This document shows, piece by piece, positions 26,330 to 34,841 of a stretch of 64,000 nt of DNA (its first letter is position 1; every line of letters begins with the position of its first letter). The notes beneath the pieces were generated by a model, which saw only the letters and a list, made by a program, of their open reading frames with translations, made no database searches and was not told the origin of the DNA. A program made the position numbers and the translations under genes. Source of the stretch: Methylorubrum sp. B1-46 (GTDB lineage Bacteria > Pseudomonadota > Alphaproteobacteria > Rhizobiales > Beijerinckiaceae). Where the stretch lies: positions 4,293,001 to 4,357,000 of the forward strand of contig NZ_CP088247.1 of the NCBI RefSeq assembly GCF_021117295.1. The letters run 5' to 3'.

Positions 26330-27871
26330 TCACTCGGGTTGGTGACCGATTTTCTTCTGAGGCGCTCCAATCGCGGAATTTGGCCCGGACAATTCGCCAT
26401 ACCGATCGTCGCTTGCAAGGTTCGAGAACCGGGTGATGTTGGCGTCGAACTGCAGCTCCACCGTGCCGGTCGGGCCGTGGCGCTGCTTGCCCAGGATGAC
26501 CTCGGCCTTGCCGTGGACGCGCTGCATCTCGGCTTCCCAGGCGAAGAACTCCTCCGTGCCCTCGCGCGGCTTCTTGTTGCCGACGTAATACTCCTCGCGG
26601 AACACGAACATCACCACGTCGGCGTCCTGCTCGATCGAGCCGGATTCGCGCAGGTCCGAGAGCTGGGGCCGCTTGTCGTCGCGGTTCTCCACCTGACGGG
26701 AGAGCTGCGACAGGCCGATGATCGGCACCGCCAGCTCCTTGGCCAAAGCCTTCATGCCGGTGGTGATCTCGGTCATCTCCTGCACGCGGTTGTCGCTCTT
26801 CTTGCCGGAGCCGGAGAGGAGCTGAAGGTAGTCGATGATGAGGAGGTCGAGGCCCTTCTGGCGCTTGAGGCGCCGGGCGCGCGCGGCGAGCTGGGCGATC
26901 GAGATGCCGCCGGTCTGGTCGATGTAGAACGGGATCGTCTGCATGTCCCGCGCCGCATCGGTGATCTTGTAGAAGTCCTCGGGGCGGATGTCGCCGCGGC
27001 GGATCTTGTAGGAGGGCACGCCGGACTGCTCGGCGATGATGCGGGTCGCCAATTGCTCGGCCGACATTTCGAGCGAGAAGAAGCCGACGATGCCGCCGTT
27101 GACGGTCTGCATGGTGCCGTCGGGCTGCTTCTCGCCGCGATAGGCCTTGGCGATGTTGAAGGCGATGTTGGTCACCAGCGAGGTCTTGCCCATGGCCGGG
27201 CGCCCCGCGAGGATGATGAGGTCGGAGGGCTGCAGCCCGCCCATCTTGGCGTCGAGGTCGGTCAGCCCCGTGGAGATGCCCGAGAGCTTGCCGTCGCGCT
27301 GGTAGGCTTTCGCCGCCATGTCGATGGCGGCGGTCAGCGCGTCGGAGAATTTCTGGAAGCCGCCGTCGTACTTGCCGGATTCGGCGAGTTCGTAGAGCCG
27401 GCGCTCGGTCGCCTCGATCTGGTCGCGCGGCCGGGACTCGACCGGCGCCTCGAAGGCGCCGTTGACCAGATCCTCGCCGATGGTGATGAGGCGGCGGCGG
27501 ATCGCCAGATCGTAGATGGTGCGGCCGTACTCGCCCGCGTTGATGACGGTGGTGGCCTCGGCCGCGAGCCGCGCGAGGTACTGCATCGGCGTGACGCCGC
27601 CGAGATCGGCATCACCCAGATAGGTCTTGAGCGTGATCGGCGTGGCGAGCTTGCCCGCCTTGATCAGGGAGACCGCGACTTCAAAGATCTGGCGGTGGAC
27701 CGCCTCCATGAAGTGCTCGGGCAGCAGGAAGTCCGAGACGCGGTAATAGGCGTCGTTGTTGACCATGATCGCGCCGAGCAGGGCCTGCTCCGCGTCGATG
27801 TTGTGCGGCGGCACCCGGTATTCGGGCTGCACCGTCTCGAGATTGGCCGTGAGGGCGTTGGGCAGGGCCAT
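26330..27871 (-). CDS. dnaB: Replicative DNA helicase DnaB
   Basis: A 513-residue hexameric 5'-3' helicase of the replication fork. The N-terminal collar domain runs from PPHNIDAEQALLGAIMVNND to about 170. The RecA-like C-terminal domain has Walker A GRPAMGKTSL, LLIIDYLQLLSG (Walker B), and the QLSRQVENRDDKRPQLSDLRESGSIEQDAD signature, here split. No intein interrupts these motifs. ATG 27871 gives the usual alphaproteobacterial start MALPNALTAN. It lies 420 bases downstream of rplI in the common arrangement. Confidence 0.95.
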   Translation of the reverse strand: MALPNALTANLETVQPEYRVPPHNIDAEQALLGAIMVNNDAYYRVSDFLLPEHFMEAVHRQIFEVAVSLIKAGKLATPITLKTYLGDADLGGVTPMQYLARLAAEATTVINAGEYGRTIYDLAIRRRLITIGEDLVNGAFEAPVESRPRDQIEATERRLYELAESGKYDGGFQKFSDALTAAIDMAAKAYQRDGKLSGISTGLTDLDAKMGGLQPSDLIILAGRPAMGKTSLVTNIAFNIAKAYRGEKQPDGTMQTVNGGIVGFFSLEMSAEQLATRIIAEQSGVPSYKIRRGDIRPEDFYKITDAARDMQTIPFYIDQTGGISIAQLAARARRLKRQKGLDLLIIDYLQLLSGSGKKSDNRVQEMTEITTGMKALAKELAVPIIGLSQLSRQVENRDDKRPQLSDLRESGSIEQDADVVMFVFREEYYVGNKKPREGTEEFFAWEAEMQRVHGKAEVILGKQRHGPTGTVELQFDANITRFSNLASDDRYGELSGPNSAIGAPQKKIGHQPE

Positions 27872-28007
27872 GGCGCTTGTCCGTCGCTCCGGTTCCGGGC
27901 GGCTTAGCCGCCCCATTTCATGCCCGCCGGACCTTGCCTCGGGATGGTGAAGCCTTCCTTAGCCGACCCGGTCGGAGGCGGCTGCAACACGCACGCCATA
28001 CCGCTGA

Positions 28008-28055
28008 GGCATCGTCTTCGTCCGATAGCCGGGGACCACCTTTCGGGACGATGCC
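28008..28055 (-). repeat. Dispersed hairpin repeat, family R1, copy 3
   Basis: On the minus strand it reads GGCATCGTCCCGAAAGG, a GTGGTCCCC loop, CCGGCTATCGGACGAAGACGATGCC. It is closest to the 22811 copy. It lies in the gap between dnaB and rplI. Confidence 0.8.
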
Positions 28056-28185
28056 TTGTGAAACGCGAGACGCCCGCGGCTCCCGGGCGGCGGGAATCGC
28101 GGGCGTCATGCTGGAACGGATTGAGAACAAGTCAACGCCGAAGCCCGGCGCATCCCCGTTCTCCACCGCAGAAGTCAGGGGTTTC

Positions 28186-28281
28186 GAAAGGGCGAGCCCT
28201 TCTCATAGGGTCCAGGGCAGAGCCCCGCGAGGGATGCCGGGGCGCTGCCCCGGCACCCCGCCAAAGGGACGATCCCTTTGG
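28186..28281. repeat. Array of short hairpins, family R2, copy 2, downstream of rplI
   Basis: Hairpins in order: AAGGGC-GA-GCCCTT (28188-28201), GGGTCCAGGGC with an imperfect partner, TGCCGGGGC-GCT-GCCCCGGCA (28235-28255) and CCAAAGGGA-CGA-TCCCTTTGG (28261-28281). The last lies ten bases after the rplI stop and could serve as its terminator. The modules match those of 8645-8746 in opposite orientation. With copy 3 of R1 it fills most of the 420-bp gap between dnaB and rplI. Confidence 0.75.
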
Positions 28282-28291
28282 GAACGCAGGA

Positions 28292-28864
28292 TCAGCCGCG
28301 GTCGTCGGCGCCCTCGCCGGCATCGGCCAGCGCCTGGCCGACTTCGAGGCCGAGGTCGTCGAGGTTGAACTGCTCGCGCTCGGTCACCGACTCGCCGCGG
28401 GCCTGACGCTCGGCCTCTTCCGGCGAACGGGCGATGTTGACGGTCACCTTGACCTCGACCTCGGGGTGCAGGGTCACCGGCACGGTGTGCAGGCCGAGCG
28501 TCTTGATCGGCTGGTTGAGCACGAACTGGCCGCGCTCGACGCTGAAGCCCTCCTTGGTGACGACCTCGGCGAGGTCGCGGGTCGAGACCGAGCCGTAGAG
28601 CACGCCGGTCTCGCCGGACTGGCGGATCAGCACGAAGCTCTGGCCGTCGAGCTTCTCGGCCACCGTCTGGGCCTCGTTGCGGCGCTCGAGGTTGCGCGCC
28701 TCGAGCTGGGCGCGCTGGGCCTCGAAATGCTTCTTGTTGTTCTCGGTGGCGCGCAGGGCCTTGCCGCGGGCGAGCAGGAAGTTGCGGGCGTAGCCGGGGC
28801 GCACGTTCACGGTCTCGCCCATCTGGCCGAGCTTGGCGACGCGTTCGAGCAGGATGACTTCCAT
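28292..28864 (-). CDS. rplI: 50S ribosomal protein bL9
   Basis: A 190-residue large-subunit protein. It starts [36 protein letters not shown], the RNA-binding N-terminal domain, continues with the long connecting helix and a C-terminal domain ending near 150, and then an acidic tail ([20 protein letters not shown]) longer than in E. coli (149 residues), as is usual in this order. AGGAG precedes ATG 28864. It is the last gene of the rpsF-rpsR-DUF2232-rplI cluster. Confidence 0.96.
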
Positions 28865-28898
28865 CGGGTTTCTCCTTGAGTGGGTTGGAAGGTTCGTC

Positions 28899-29975
28899 TC
28901 AGGCGTCGCCACGAGGTTTCGGGCGGCGCCGGTCGAGGGCGGTGTCGGCGATGCCGAACAGGATCAGGGCGAGCATGGCCACGCCCTGGGTGAGGAACAG
29001 CAGCACGTAGAGGCCGGCGAGCAGGGCGAAGCGCCCCGGCCGGCCGCGGCTGCGGTCGTGGAAGGCGGCGAGTCCCTGGAGCGCGAAGGCCGCGCTGAAG
29101 GCGCCGATCAGGGCGATGCCGAGGGCACCGGGATAGCCGGGCACCATCGCCAGCGTCAGGGCGGCCGCGAAGACCAGCAGCGCGGATCGCGGCATCATCG
29201 TGGAGGGGAAGTCGGGCCAGGGCCGGAGCAGGCGCCCCGAGATCTGCACGATGCGGGCGGCGGCCCAAAGATAGAAGGTGAACAGGATCGTCAGACCCTG
29301 GGCCGCGATCGCGGGCGCGGCGCTCGCCAGCGCGTCGGCGACCTCGCTGGCGAGATCGTCGGGCTTGGTCTCGTCGGCTTTGGTCTCGCCGGTGGTTCCG
29401 GGCTTGGGCTGCTCACCGCCCTGTGGCTGCGAAGCGGCCGAATCCGCAGGCCGCTCGGCGTTGCCGGCCGGCGCCTCGTTCGAGGGGGCGTTCTGGGCCG
29501 GCGGCGGAATGCGGCCGCGCTGGACCTGGACCTGAACGATCCGCCGGCTCATCGTGCTGAGCTGCGAGCGGAAGGTGTCGTAGTCGGGCGCGGCGATGAC
29601 GGCGATCGCGATGAAGGCAAGCGCGGCGGTGCCCGCGACCCAGGCGAGCAGGCGCCCCGTGGGATACCACTCGATCGCACCGTCCGTCGTGGAGCGGCCG
29701 AGGAGGGCAAGATAGGCGAGCCACCATGCGGGGATGGCGAGGTAGGCCGCAAACGCCAAGCTGAGAGAGGGGGCGACGAACAGCGCCAGCGCCAGGGCGC
29801 CCGAGACGACGGCGGCGAGCGCCGCGCGGTGGCTCCAGCCCAAGCCGACGATCAGGATCGGCAGCGGGGCGAGCAGGTAGAGCAGGATCGAGAGCGTCGT
29901 GCCCTTGAGCAGGACGCCGAACAGCAGCGCCGCCACAAGGCCGGCACCGGCGCCGACGGAGATGTCCTTGGTCAT
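28899..29975 (-). CDS. DUF2232 multi-pass membrane protein
   Basis: A 358-residue integral membrane protein, commonly placed between rpsR and rplI in alphaproteobacteria. About eight hydrophobic segments are visible, four before and four after a 110-residue soluble insert rich in proline, glutamine and alanine (residues 165-225). Its function is unknown; YybS-like relatives have been noted. ATG 29975 opens with [20 protein letters not shown]. It lies 35 bases before rplI and 137 after rpsR. Confidence 0.8.
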
Positions 29976-30040
29976 GAAGTCCGCTGTCCCGCTGTCCCAC
30001 TTGGGCAGGGTTAGGGGCTGAAGACGACGCCCCAACGATC

Positions 30041-30104
30041 GGGCGGCTCGTTTTTCAAAGAGAGCCGCCCTGGCGATGATGGCCGGCCCGCGCGCGGGCC
30101 GGCC
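30041..30104. terminator. Two hairpins between rpsR and the DUF2232 gene
   Basis: GGGCGGCTC (30041-30049) pairs with GAGCCGCCC (30062-30070) across a loop with TTTTT. Next to it, 30081-30104 is a perfect 24-bp palindrome (GGCCGGCCCGC-GC-GCGGGCCGGCC) seven bases after the rpsR stop. Together they are a strong structure that could terminate or attenuate after rpsF-rpsR. Confidence 0.6.
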
Positions 30105-30111
30105 GGAGGTC

Positions 30112-30366
30112 CTACTTGATGACGTAGGGCAGCAGGCCGAGGAAGCGCGAGCGCTTGATCGCCTGGGCGAGCTCGCGCTGCTTCTTGGCCGAGACCGCAG
30201 TGATGCGGGACGGCACGATCTTGCCGCGCTCCGAGACGTAGCGGGAGAGCAGCTTCACGTCCTTGTAGTCGATCTTGGGAGCGTTCTCGCCCGAGAACGG
30301 GCAGCTCTTGCGACGACGGAAGAACGGACGACGGCCACCGCCGCCACCACCAGCACCGAAGGCCAT
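30112..30366 (-). CDS. rpsR: 30S ribosomal protein bS18
   Basis: An 84-residue small-subunit protein that pairs with bS6. After a glycine/arginine-rich start ([20 protein letters not shown]) it has the conserved [39 protein letters not shown] and [11 protein letters not shown] single Cys is present, so it is the non-zinc type. Its start follows the rpsF stop by two bases, so the two genes are translated together. Confidence 0.96.
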   Translation of the reverse strand: MAFGAGGGGGGRRPFFRRRKSCPFSGENAPKIDYKDVKLLSRYVSERGKIVPSRITAVSAKKQRELAQAIKRSRFLGLLPYVIK

Positions 30367-30368
30367 GA

Positions 30369-30815
30369 TCAGTTCTCCCCGCCGAAGTTGCGCTCGGGAC
30401 GGTCGCCGCGATCACCCCGATCGCCGCCACCGAAGTCGTCGTCGCGACGGCGCGGACGGTCGCCGCGGTCGCGATCCTTGCGGTCGTCGCGGTCGCGCTT
30501 CTGCATCATCGCGGAAGGCTCGGCCTCCAGCTGCTCGACGCGAACGGTCATGAAGCGCAGCACGTCCTCGGAGATCTGCATCTGACGCTCCATCTCGGCC
30601 AGGGCGGCCGGGGGGGCGGAGATGTTGAGGAGCGTGAAATGCGCCTTGCGGTTCTTCTTGATGCGGTAGGCGAGGGACTTGACGCCCCAGGACTCGATCT
30701 TCTCGACCGTGCCGCCGCCCGCCTCGATGACGCCCTTGTAGGTCTCGACCATGGTCTCGACCTGCTGGGCCGTCACGTCCTGGCGCGCCAGGAAGACGTG
30801 CTCGTAGAGAGGCAT
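30369..30815 (-). CDS. rpsF: 30S ribosomal protein bS6
   Basis: A 148-residue protein. Residues 1-95 are the S6 fold ([40 protein letters not shown]). The C-terminal 35 residues are almost only Asp, Arg and Gly ([20 protein letters not shown]), an RGD-rich tail typical of alphaproteobacterial S6. ATG 30815 begins at the conserved MPLYEH; the in-frame ATG seven residues earlier is less likely. First gene of the cluster. Confidence 0.95.
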   Translation of the reverse strand: MPLYEHVFLARQDVTAQQVETMVETYKGVIEAGGGTVEKIESWGVKSLAYRIKKNRKAHFTLLNISAPPAALAEMERQMQISEDVLRFMTVRVEQLEAEPSAMMQKRDRDDRKDRDRGDRPRRRDDDFGGGDRGDRGDRPERNFGGEN

Positions 30816-30847
30816 TTTTGGGCCTTTCCTTGCCATAAGGAAGCCCG

Positions 30848-30862
30848 CCCGCGGATCGCGGG
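30848..30862 (-). promoter_or_regulatory. Leader hairpin upstream of rpsF
   Basis: CCCGCG-GAT-CGCGGG lies 33-47 bases upstream of the rpsF start in an otherwise gene-free 255-bp stretch (30816-31070). Autogenous S6:S18 leader structures are known in several phyla; I cannot confirm the conserved CCG bulge here. Confidence 0.3.
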
Positions 30863-31070
30863 TTGAATCGGGCCGGTTCTCTCGCATTCTCTCGGCGCCA
30901 AGCCCTTCGAGCCGTGATGATGGCCCGAGCGGTTGATCGAAGGCGGAGACACCGGACGACGGACTTCTTGGAGAAACCCTGTGCCGAAAGAGGTTGTCTC
31001 TTGCAGCACCGTCCGTTCAGCCCCCGGCCGGAGCGAACGCGAAGGCCGCGCCTTTAGAGGGATTCGCGCC

Positions 31071-31562
31071 CTATGGCAAGGGCGGTGTCCCGACGGGCAG
31101 GTCGAAATGCAGGACGTCTTCGCGGGTGCCGAGCCGCTCGTAGAGCGCGAGCGCCGGGCCGTCACCGGGATCGCCCTGGACGAAGACGACCCAGGCGCCC
31201 CGGCGCGCGGCATGCGCCTGAAGGTGCCGGATCAAGGCCGTGGCGATGCCGCGGCGGCGATGCGCGGCCTCGACGGCGAGGTCGTAGATATAGATCTCGC
31301 GCCGCGCCCGCTCGAACTTGTCGAGTTCGTAGGCGACGAGCCCGCCGATGACGGCCTCGCCCTCTTCCGCCACCAGCACCGCGACATGCGCCTTGGCCAG
31401 CAGGTCCGCGAGATAGGCGTCGTCGGGCGGGGCCGCGCCGTAGGTGTCGGGCTCGGCGAAGGCGCGCCCGAACAGGGCGTTGAGGGCGCGCATCGCCGGC
31501 ACGTCGCCGGGTCCGAGGCGCCGGAGCGTGCAGGCGGCCTCGAGCCTATCCTTGAGCGTCAT
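31071..31562 (-). CDS. GNAT acetyltransferase resembling AAC(3)-I aminoglycoside acetyltransferases
   Basis: A 163-residue GNAT-fold enzyme. Its pattern MRALNALFGRAFAEPDTYGA, PDDAYLADLLAKAHVAVLVA, GGLVAYELDKFERARREIYI, the acetyl-CoA loop AHRRRGIATALI, and YERLGTREDVLHFDLPV follows the AAC(3)-I family, which acetylates the 3-amino group of gentamicin-type drugs. The chromosomal setting, between ribosomal and housekeeping genes and with host-like GC content, suggests an intrinsic gene rather than an acquired cassette; resistance is not proven. ATG 31562 is preferred over a TTG two codons upstream. Confidence 0.75.
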   Translation of the reverse strand: MTLKDRLEAACTLRRLGPGDVPAMRALNALFGRAFAEPDTYGAAPPDDAYLADLLAKAHVAVLVAEEGEAVIGGLVAYELDKFERARREIYIYDLAVEAAHRRRGIATALIRHLQAHAARRGAWVVFVQGDPGDGPALALYERLGTREDVLHFDLPVGTPPLP

Positions 31563-31587
31563 GCGCAAACCCGCGTTGCGGCAAACC

Positions 31588-31962
31588 CTATTTCAGCGAG
31601 CCGGCGATGGCCTGCTGAATCCCCAGGATGTCGGCGCCGCGCCTGAGGGTGCGCTGGATCGGCTCGGGCCGGCCGGAGATCCAGATCTTGAGTTCGGAAT
31701 CCATGTCGAAGCTGCCCGCCGTCTCGACCGAGAACGAGGTGATCGCCCGATAGGGAACGGTGAGGTACTCGACCTTGCGCCCGGTCATGCCCTGGCGGTC
31801 CACCAGGATCAGCCGCCGGTCGGTGAAGATCATCAGGTCGCGAATCACCTTGAAGGCGACGCGCACGCTCTCGCCCGGCGCCAGCACCCCGGCGAGCTGC
31901 CGGTCCACCTCATCCGCGGAGAGATCGCTGCCGTGCCCGAGCAGCCCGTCGAGAAAGCCCAT
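31588..31962 (-). CDS. Bacterial PH-domain protein
   Basis: A 124-residue soluble protein with the bacterial pleckstrin-homology fold: GESVRVAFKVIRDLMIFTDR, RLILVDRQGMTGRKVEYLTV, PYRAITSFSVETAGSFDMDS and ELKIWISGRP. These small PH proteins (YokE/DUF1696 type) assemble into rings in known structures, but their role is unclear. ATG 31962 starts MGFLDGLLGHG. It lies 25 bases upstream of the acetyltransferase gene on the same strand and may be co-transcribed. Confidence 0.8.
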   Translation of the reverse strand: MGFLDGLLGHGSDLSADEVDRQLAGVLAPGESVRVAFKVIRDLMIFTDRRLILVDRQGMTGRKVEYLTVPYRAITSFSVETAGSFDMDSELKIWISGRPEPIQRTLRRGADILGIQQAIAGSLK

Positions 31963-32035
31963 CCTTCGCCTCCCTGTCTCCGGCAAAGATATCGGCAAGG
32001 ATGTGGGGACGGTCCCGCTCCCGCGCGAGGGCGCC

Positions 32036-32419
32036 TCAGCGGTGACGGCGCTTGCGGGACTTCTGCCCCTTGGCCTGCCCCTTGCGCTGGGTCCGCTCCA
32101 TGCAGCTCGCCCAGATGCGGCGGCCGATCTCGCGCAGGCCCAGATTGAGCGGATCCGGGGCGGAGAAGACCTGCGCCCGCGCCTCGCTGCGGCAGAAGGC
32201 ATCCTCCGCACTGCGGATCGGCGGCTCTCCCTGGGCGGCGGCGGGCGATGACCCGAGGCCGGTTCCGACGCTCAATCCGAGCAGCGCGGCGAGACAGAAG
32301 CCGGCCGCGCTCGGACCGCGCCGCCGAGCCGGCGCACCGAAGTGGTGGCCAAGGATACGCACGGTCAGGATACGCACGGTCTGGCCCTCCCTGTTCACCC
32401 CGGCGCGGTGGCGCATCAT
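32036..32419 (-). CDS. Small secreted hypothetical protein
   Basis: A protein of about 127 residues with a hydrophobic export signal (AAGFCLAALLGLSVGTGLGSS, cleavage probably after AAAQ). The mature part has two cysteines (AFCRSE, WASCMER) and a basic tail (KGQAKGQKSRKRRHR). No family was recognised. The start is uncertain: two adjacent ATG codons (32419 and 32416) precede an unusually long n-region that includes a duplicated TVRIL. Confidence 0.5.
   Translation of the reverse strand: MMRHRAGVNREGQTVRILTVRILGHHFGAPARRRGPSAAGFCLAALLGLSVGTGLGSSPAAAQGEPPIRSAEDAFCRSEARAQVFSAPDPLNLGLREIGRRIWASCMERTQRKGQAKGQKSRKRRHR
32352..32381. repeat. Perfect 15-bp tandem duplication
   Basis: AGGATACGCACGGTC occurs twice without a gap (32352-32366 and 32367-32381). 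In the minus-strand secreted protein it encodes TVRIL twice, keeping the frame. Confidence 0.95.
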
Positions 32420-32570
32420 CGAAGCGTCCGGCACTCTAATGTCGGGGAAAGCCGGCTTGCCAAGCGTCGCCGGTCGATCCCGGCCTGGAGCTGCGTAGTC
32501 TGCCCACAAGGAATGCCGTCGGCCGGGGCATCGTGGCGCGCCACGCGTCGGCGCAGGCCCTCGGCGAGGC

Positions 32571-32606
32571 AAAAGAAAACGCGCCGGGCTCGAAGCATCC
32601 GGCGCG
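32571..32606 (-). terminator. Rho-independent terminator after the DUF6481 gene
   Basis: On the minus strand the stem CGCGCCGG/CCGGCGCG (32599-32606 with 32580-32587) is followed by TTTTCTTTT. It lies 78 bases beyond the stop at 32684. Confidence 0.75.
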
Positions 32607-32683
32607 TGGGGTCGTCTTGGGTCGGTGCCCGCCGGGCAAAGCGTTTTGCGCAGCTCTCGCGAGGCGGGAGCCGCGCCGACGGC

Positions 32684-33064
32684 TCAGCGGCGGATCTTCA
32701 CCTTGGCCTTGCGGGCCGCGTAGCGCGCGTCGCGGGCCGCCTTCTTCTCCGCGGCCTCGGTGGCCTTCCGCTCGGCGAGGGCAGCCGCCTCGGCCGCCTC
32801 ACGGGCGAGCTGGGCGGCGAGCTCCGCCTCCTCGCGCAGGCGCTTCTCCTCGGCAGCCTTGCGCTCGGTCTCGATGCGGATGCGCTCACGCTCGCGGGCG
32901 CGCTCGTCGCGGGCGCGGGCGACCTCGGCACGGGCCTGGGCCTTGGCGACCATCTCCGGATCGTCCAGAGGCGGACGGGCCTTGAACTTCTCGAGCAATG
33001 CCGCCTTGGCGGCCTGGGAGTTCTGACGGCGGTCTTCGAAGTTCCTGAAGTCGAATGCGCTCAT
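32684..33064 (-). CDS. DUF6481 family charged helical protein
   Basis: A 126-residue protein that starts MSAFDFRNFEDRRQNSQAAK and then forms one long helix rich in Glu, Ala, Arg and Lys (residues 40-115), probably coiled coil, ending in a basic KKAARDARYAARKAKVKIRR. This pattern fits the DUF6481 family, whose function is unknown. GAAAGG precedes ATG 33064. It stands alone with its own terminator, downstream of cspA. Confidence 0.8.
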   Translation of the reverse strand: MSAFDFRNFEDRRQNSQAAKAALLEKFKARPPLDDPEMVAKAQARAEVARARDERARERERIRIETERKAAEEKRLREEAELAAQLAREAAEAAALAERKATEAAEKKAARDARYAARKAKVKIRR

Positions 33065-33194
33065 ATGACCTTTCTCATACGGTGACACGACCGACGGCCG
33101 GATCAATCCTGTTTCCGGGCGGTCGGGATTCGGCGCTGGGTAAAATAGACCGGCGCAGTCGATGCACGAGTGCGCCGCAACACGCAACAGATGT

Positions 33195-33211
33195 CGCCCC
33201 TGTTCGGGGCG
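33195..33211 (-). terminator. Hairpin downstream of the cold-shock gene
   Basis: CGCCCC-TGTTC-GGGGCG lies 73 bases after the cold-shock gene stop, with no clear T-run. It may end that transcript or lie in the leader of the DUF6481 gene. Confidence 0.4.
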
Positions 33212-33283
33212 GCTCCGGTAACATTTTCGGGCCTGTTGCGATACGGAAGCAGATTTAGGGCGGGAATCCGGAAAGATCCAGCC

Positions 33284-33493
33284 TCAGGAGGCCTGCAGGT
33301 TGACCGCGGCCGGCTTGCCGCTGCGGCGGTCGTTCTCGACGTCGAAGGTCACCTTCTGTCCCTCGACCAGGCCGCGCAGGCCCGCCTGCTGGACGGCGGA
33401 GATGTGGACGAACACGTCCTTGCCGCCGGTATCGGGCTGGATGAACCCGTAGCCCTTGATCTCATCGAACCACTTCACGGTACCAGTATGCAT
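33284..33493 (-). CDS. Cold-shock (CspA family) protein
   Basis: A 69-residue single-stranded nucleic acid-binding protein. RNP1 is KGYGFIQPD and RNP2 is VFVHISAV, after the standard start MHTGTVKWFDE. It should act as an RNA chaperone; whether it is cold-induced cannot be told. ATG 33493 begins at the first beta strand. The region upstream has no other gene for about 700 bases, leaving room for a long regulatory leader. Confidence 0.95.
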   Translation of the reverse strand: MHTGTVKWFDEIKGYGFIQPDTGGKDVFVHISAVQQAGLRGLVEGQKVTFDVENDRRSGKPAAVNLQAS

Positions 33494-34192
33494 CCGGGTT
33501 CCTCCTGCGCTCGCCGCGGCTCCCCGTGTGAAATGCGTCCCGCGCTCGGCCGAAAAGGCCGTCCCGTTCGTCAGAGCGACCGAGGAAATAAGCCGGTGCC
33601 GCGTCCCTTCCGGAGGCATCGAAGGCCTCGTCAGGGGCGGCCGCCGATCGACAAGGCATAGTTAGGTTCGGTGATGCAACCTCGCAAGCGGTGCAAAGGT
33701 TTCACCGGAACAAAGCCCGCCGTTCGAGGTGGGAATTCGTGGCAGAAACTTGGCCATTCGGGACGAGTAGGGTCCTGAGCTGAGGATTTATGTCCTCTCC
33801 ATGTCGTCTAACATTGTTTTGAGAACAACATTTGTTGAGCGCCAGCTAGGATCGGTCTCGATACGAGTGATTCGATCTTGGAATCTGGACTGTGCGGTCG
33901 ACGAGGGCCGCGGGCGTGGCCCCGCCCGGCATGACGATCACGTCGGCCGTTCCGGGTTTCCCTGCGCTTCGCTGTTTCGGCAAGAATGCTTTCTGCCAAG
34001 AGTGCCTTCTGCCAAGCGCGCGTCCTGCAAAGGCGCTTGCGCCTGACATTGTCCGTGGGCTCACGCTCCTGTGAAGCAGCCATAAGAAAAGGGCCGGTTT
34101 CCCGGCCCTTCTCGTCACGTCCGCCTGGGAGTCTGCGCTGTCACGGTGAGCAACCGCCGCGGGCTCCGAGGCGATGCGGGAACGGTTCCCGA
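33494..34192. other. 699-bp intergenic region
   Basis: No convincing gene. It holds the promoter and leader of the cold-shock gene, an AACAA-CAT-TTGTT inverted repeat (33824-33836), two adjacent 16-bp near-repeats (AATGCTTTCTGCCAAG at 33985 and AGTGCCTTCTGCCAAG at 34001) with a weak third unit, and a terminator at 34089-34110. Minus-strand open frames here have no protein-like pattern. Confidence 0.5.
34089..34110 (-). terminator. Rho-independent terminator of the secreted Arg/Asp-rich protein gene
   Basis: AAGGGCCGG-TTTC-CCGGCCCTT is a perfect 9-bp stem. On the minus strand it is followed by TTCTTATG, a modest T-run, 83 bases beyond the stop at 34193. Confidence 0.7.
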
Positions 34193-34453
34193 TCAGTAAT
34201 CGTAGCCGCGGCGATTGTAGCCACCCCGGTCGAACCGGTCGCGATCGCGGAAGCGCTGCTCACGGTAATAGTCGTCCCGGTCGCGCCTGCGCATCTCGCG
34301 GCGGTCATCGCGCTCGCGCTGGCCCCGCGACCGGAGATCGAAGCCGGGACCGTTCGGGCCGATCGTGATCGACTGCGCGGAAGCCGGCACCGCGGCGACC
34401 ATCGTCGCCGCCGCGACCGTGCCGGCGAGAAGGGTCGTCAGGGTCTTCATCAT
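34193..34453 (-). CDS. Secreted Arg/Asp/Tyr-rich small protein
   Basis: An 86-residue protein with a clear signal peptide (MKTLTTLLAGTVAAATMVAA, cleavage likely after ASAQ). The mature part begins SITIGPNGPGFDLRSRG and then alternates Arg and Asp (RRRDRDDYYREQRFRDRDRF), ending NRRGYDY. Such proteins are common in Methylobacterium and rhizobia, with no known function. AGGAG lies nine bases before ATG 34453. It has its own terminator and divergent neighbours. Confidence 0.7.
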   Translation of the reverse strand: MMKTLTTLLAGTVAAATMVAAVPASAQSITIGPNGPGFDLRSRGQRERDDRREMRRRDRDDYYREQRFRDRDRFDRGGYNRRGYDY

Positions 34454-34841
34454 GCCAACATGCTCCTTGAAGGATTTCAGGTCTAATGCACCGGCCATGC
34501 CTGGGTTCCGGCATTGTCGGAACCCGTCGATTTGTTGGGATAGACTGATCTCGACCGGCGCAACTCTCCGCGGAAGCGGGTTTTCTCCATCTTTGCTTTT
34601 CGGCCGCGTCGCGGTCGACGCAGAGGCTGGCGCGGCCGGCGGGCTGATGCGTGCCGCCGATCCTCTGTCGCAGATCCTCTTCCGGCCCCGCATGGTCACG
34701 CGCTCACGGCGCAACATCGAAGAAGCGTCGAGCCGGCCGGCTTCTGGTATGGGGTTCGACCGACGCATGTCCCGCCCCCGGCTCTTCGGCCGCGCGACCA
34801 TCGTCCAGCCCGTCCTGGTTCAGGCTCCGGAATCCGCTTGC
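34454..34841. other. 388-bp divergent region
   Basis: It separates the small secreted protein from the deformylase-like gene. No separate gene is supported. An open plus-strand frame leads into the deformylase-like protein (MSRPRLFGRATIVQPVLVQA from about 34767) and could be an N-terminal extension, but it lacks family similarity. Confidence 0.4.

Noticed and set aside
33808..34083. A 91-codon minus-strand frame in the cspA-upstream gap
   Set aside because: No ribosome-binding site, no domain, and an Arg/Ala/His composition unlike the small proteins nearby.
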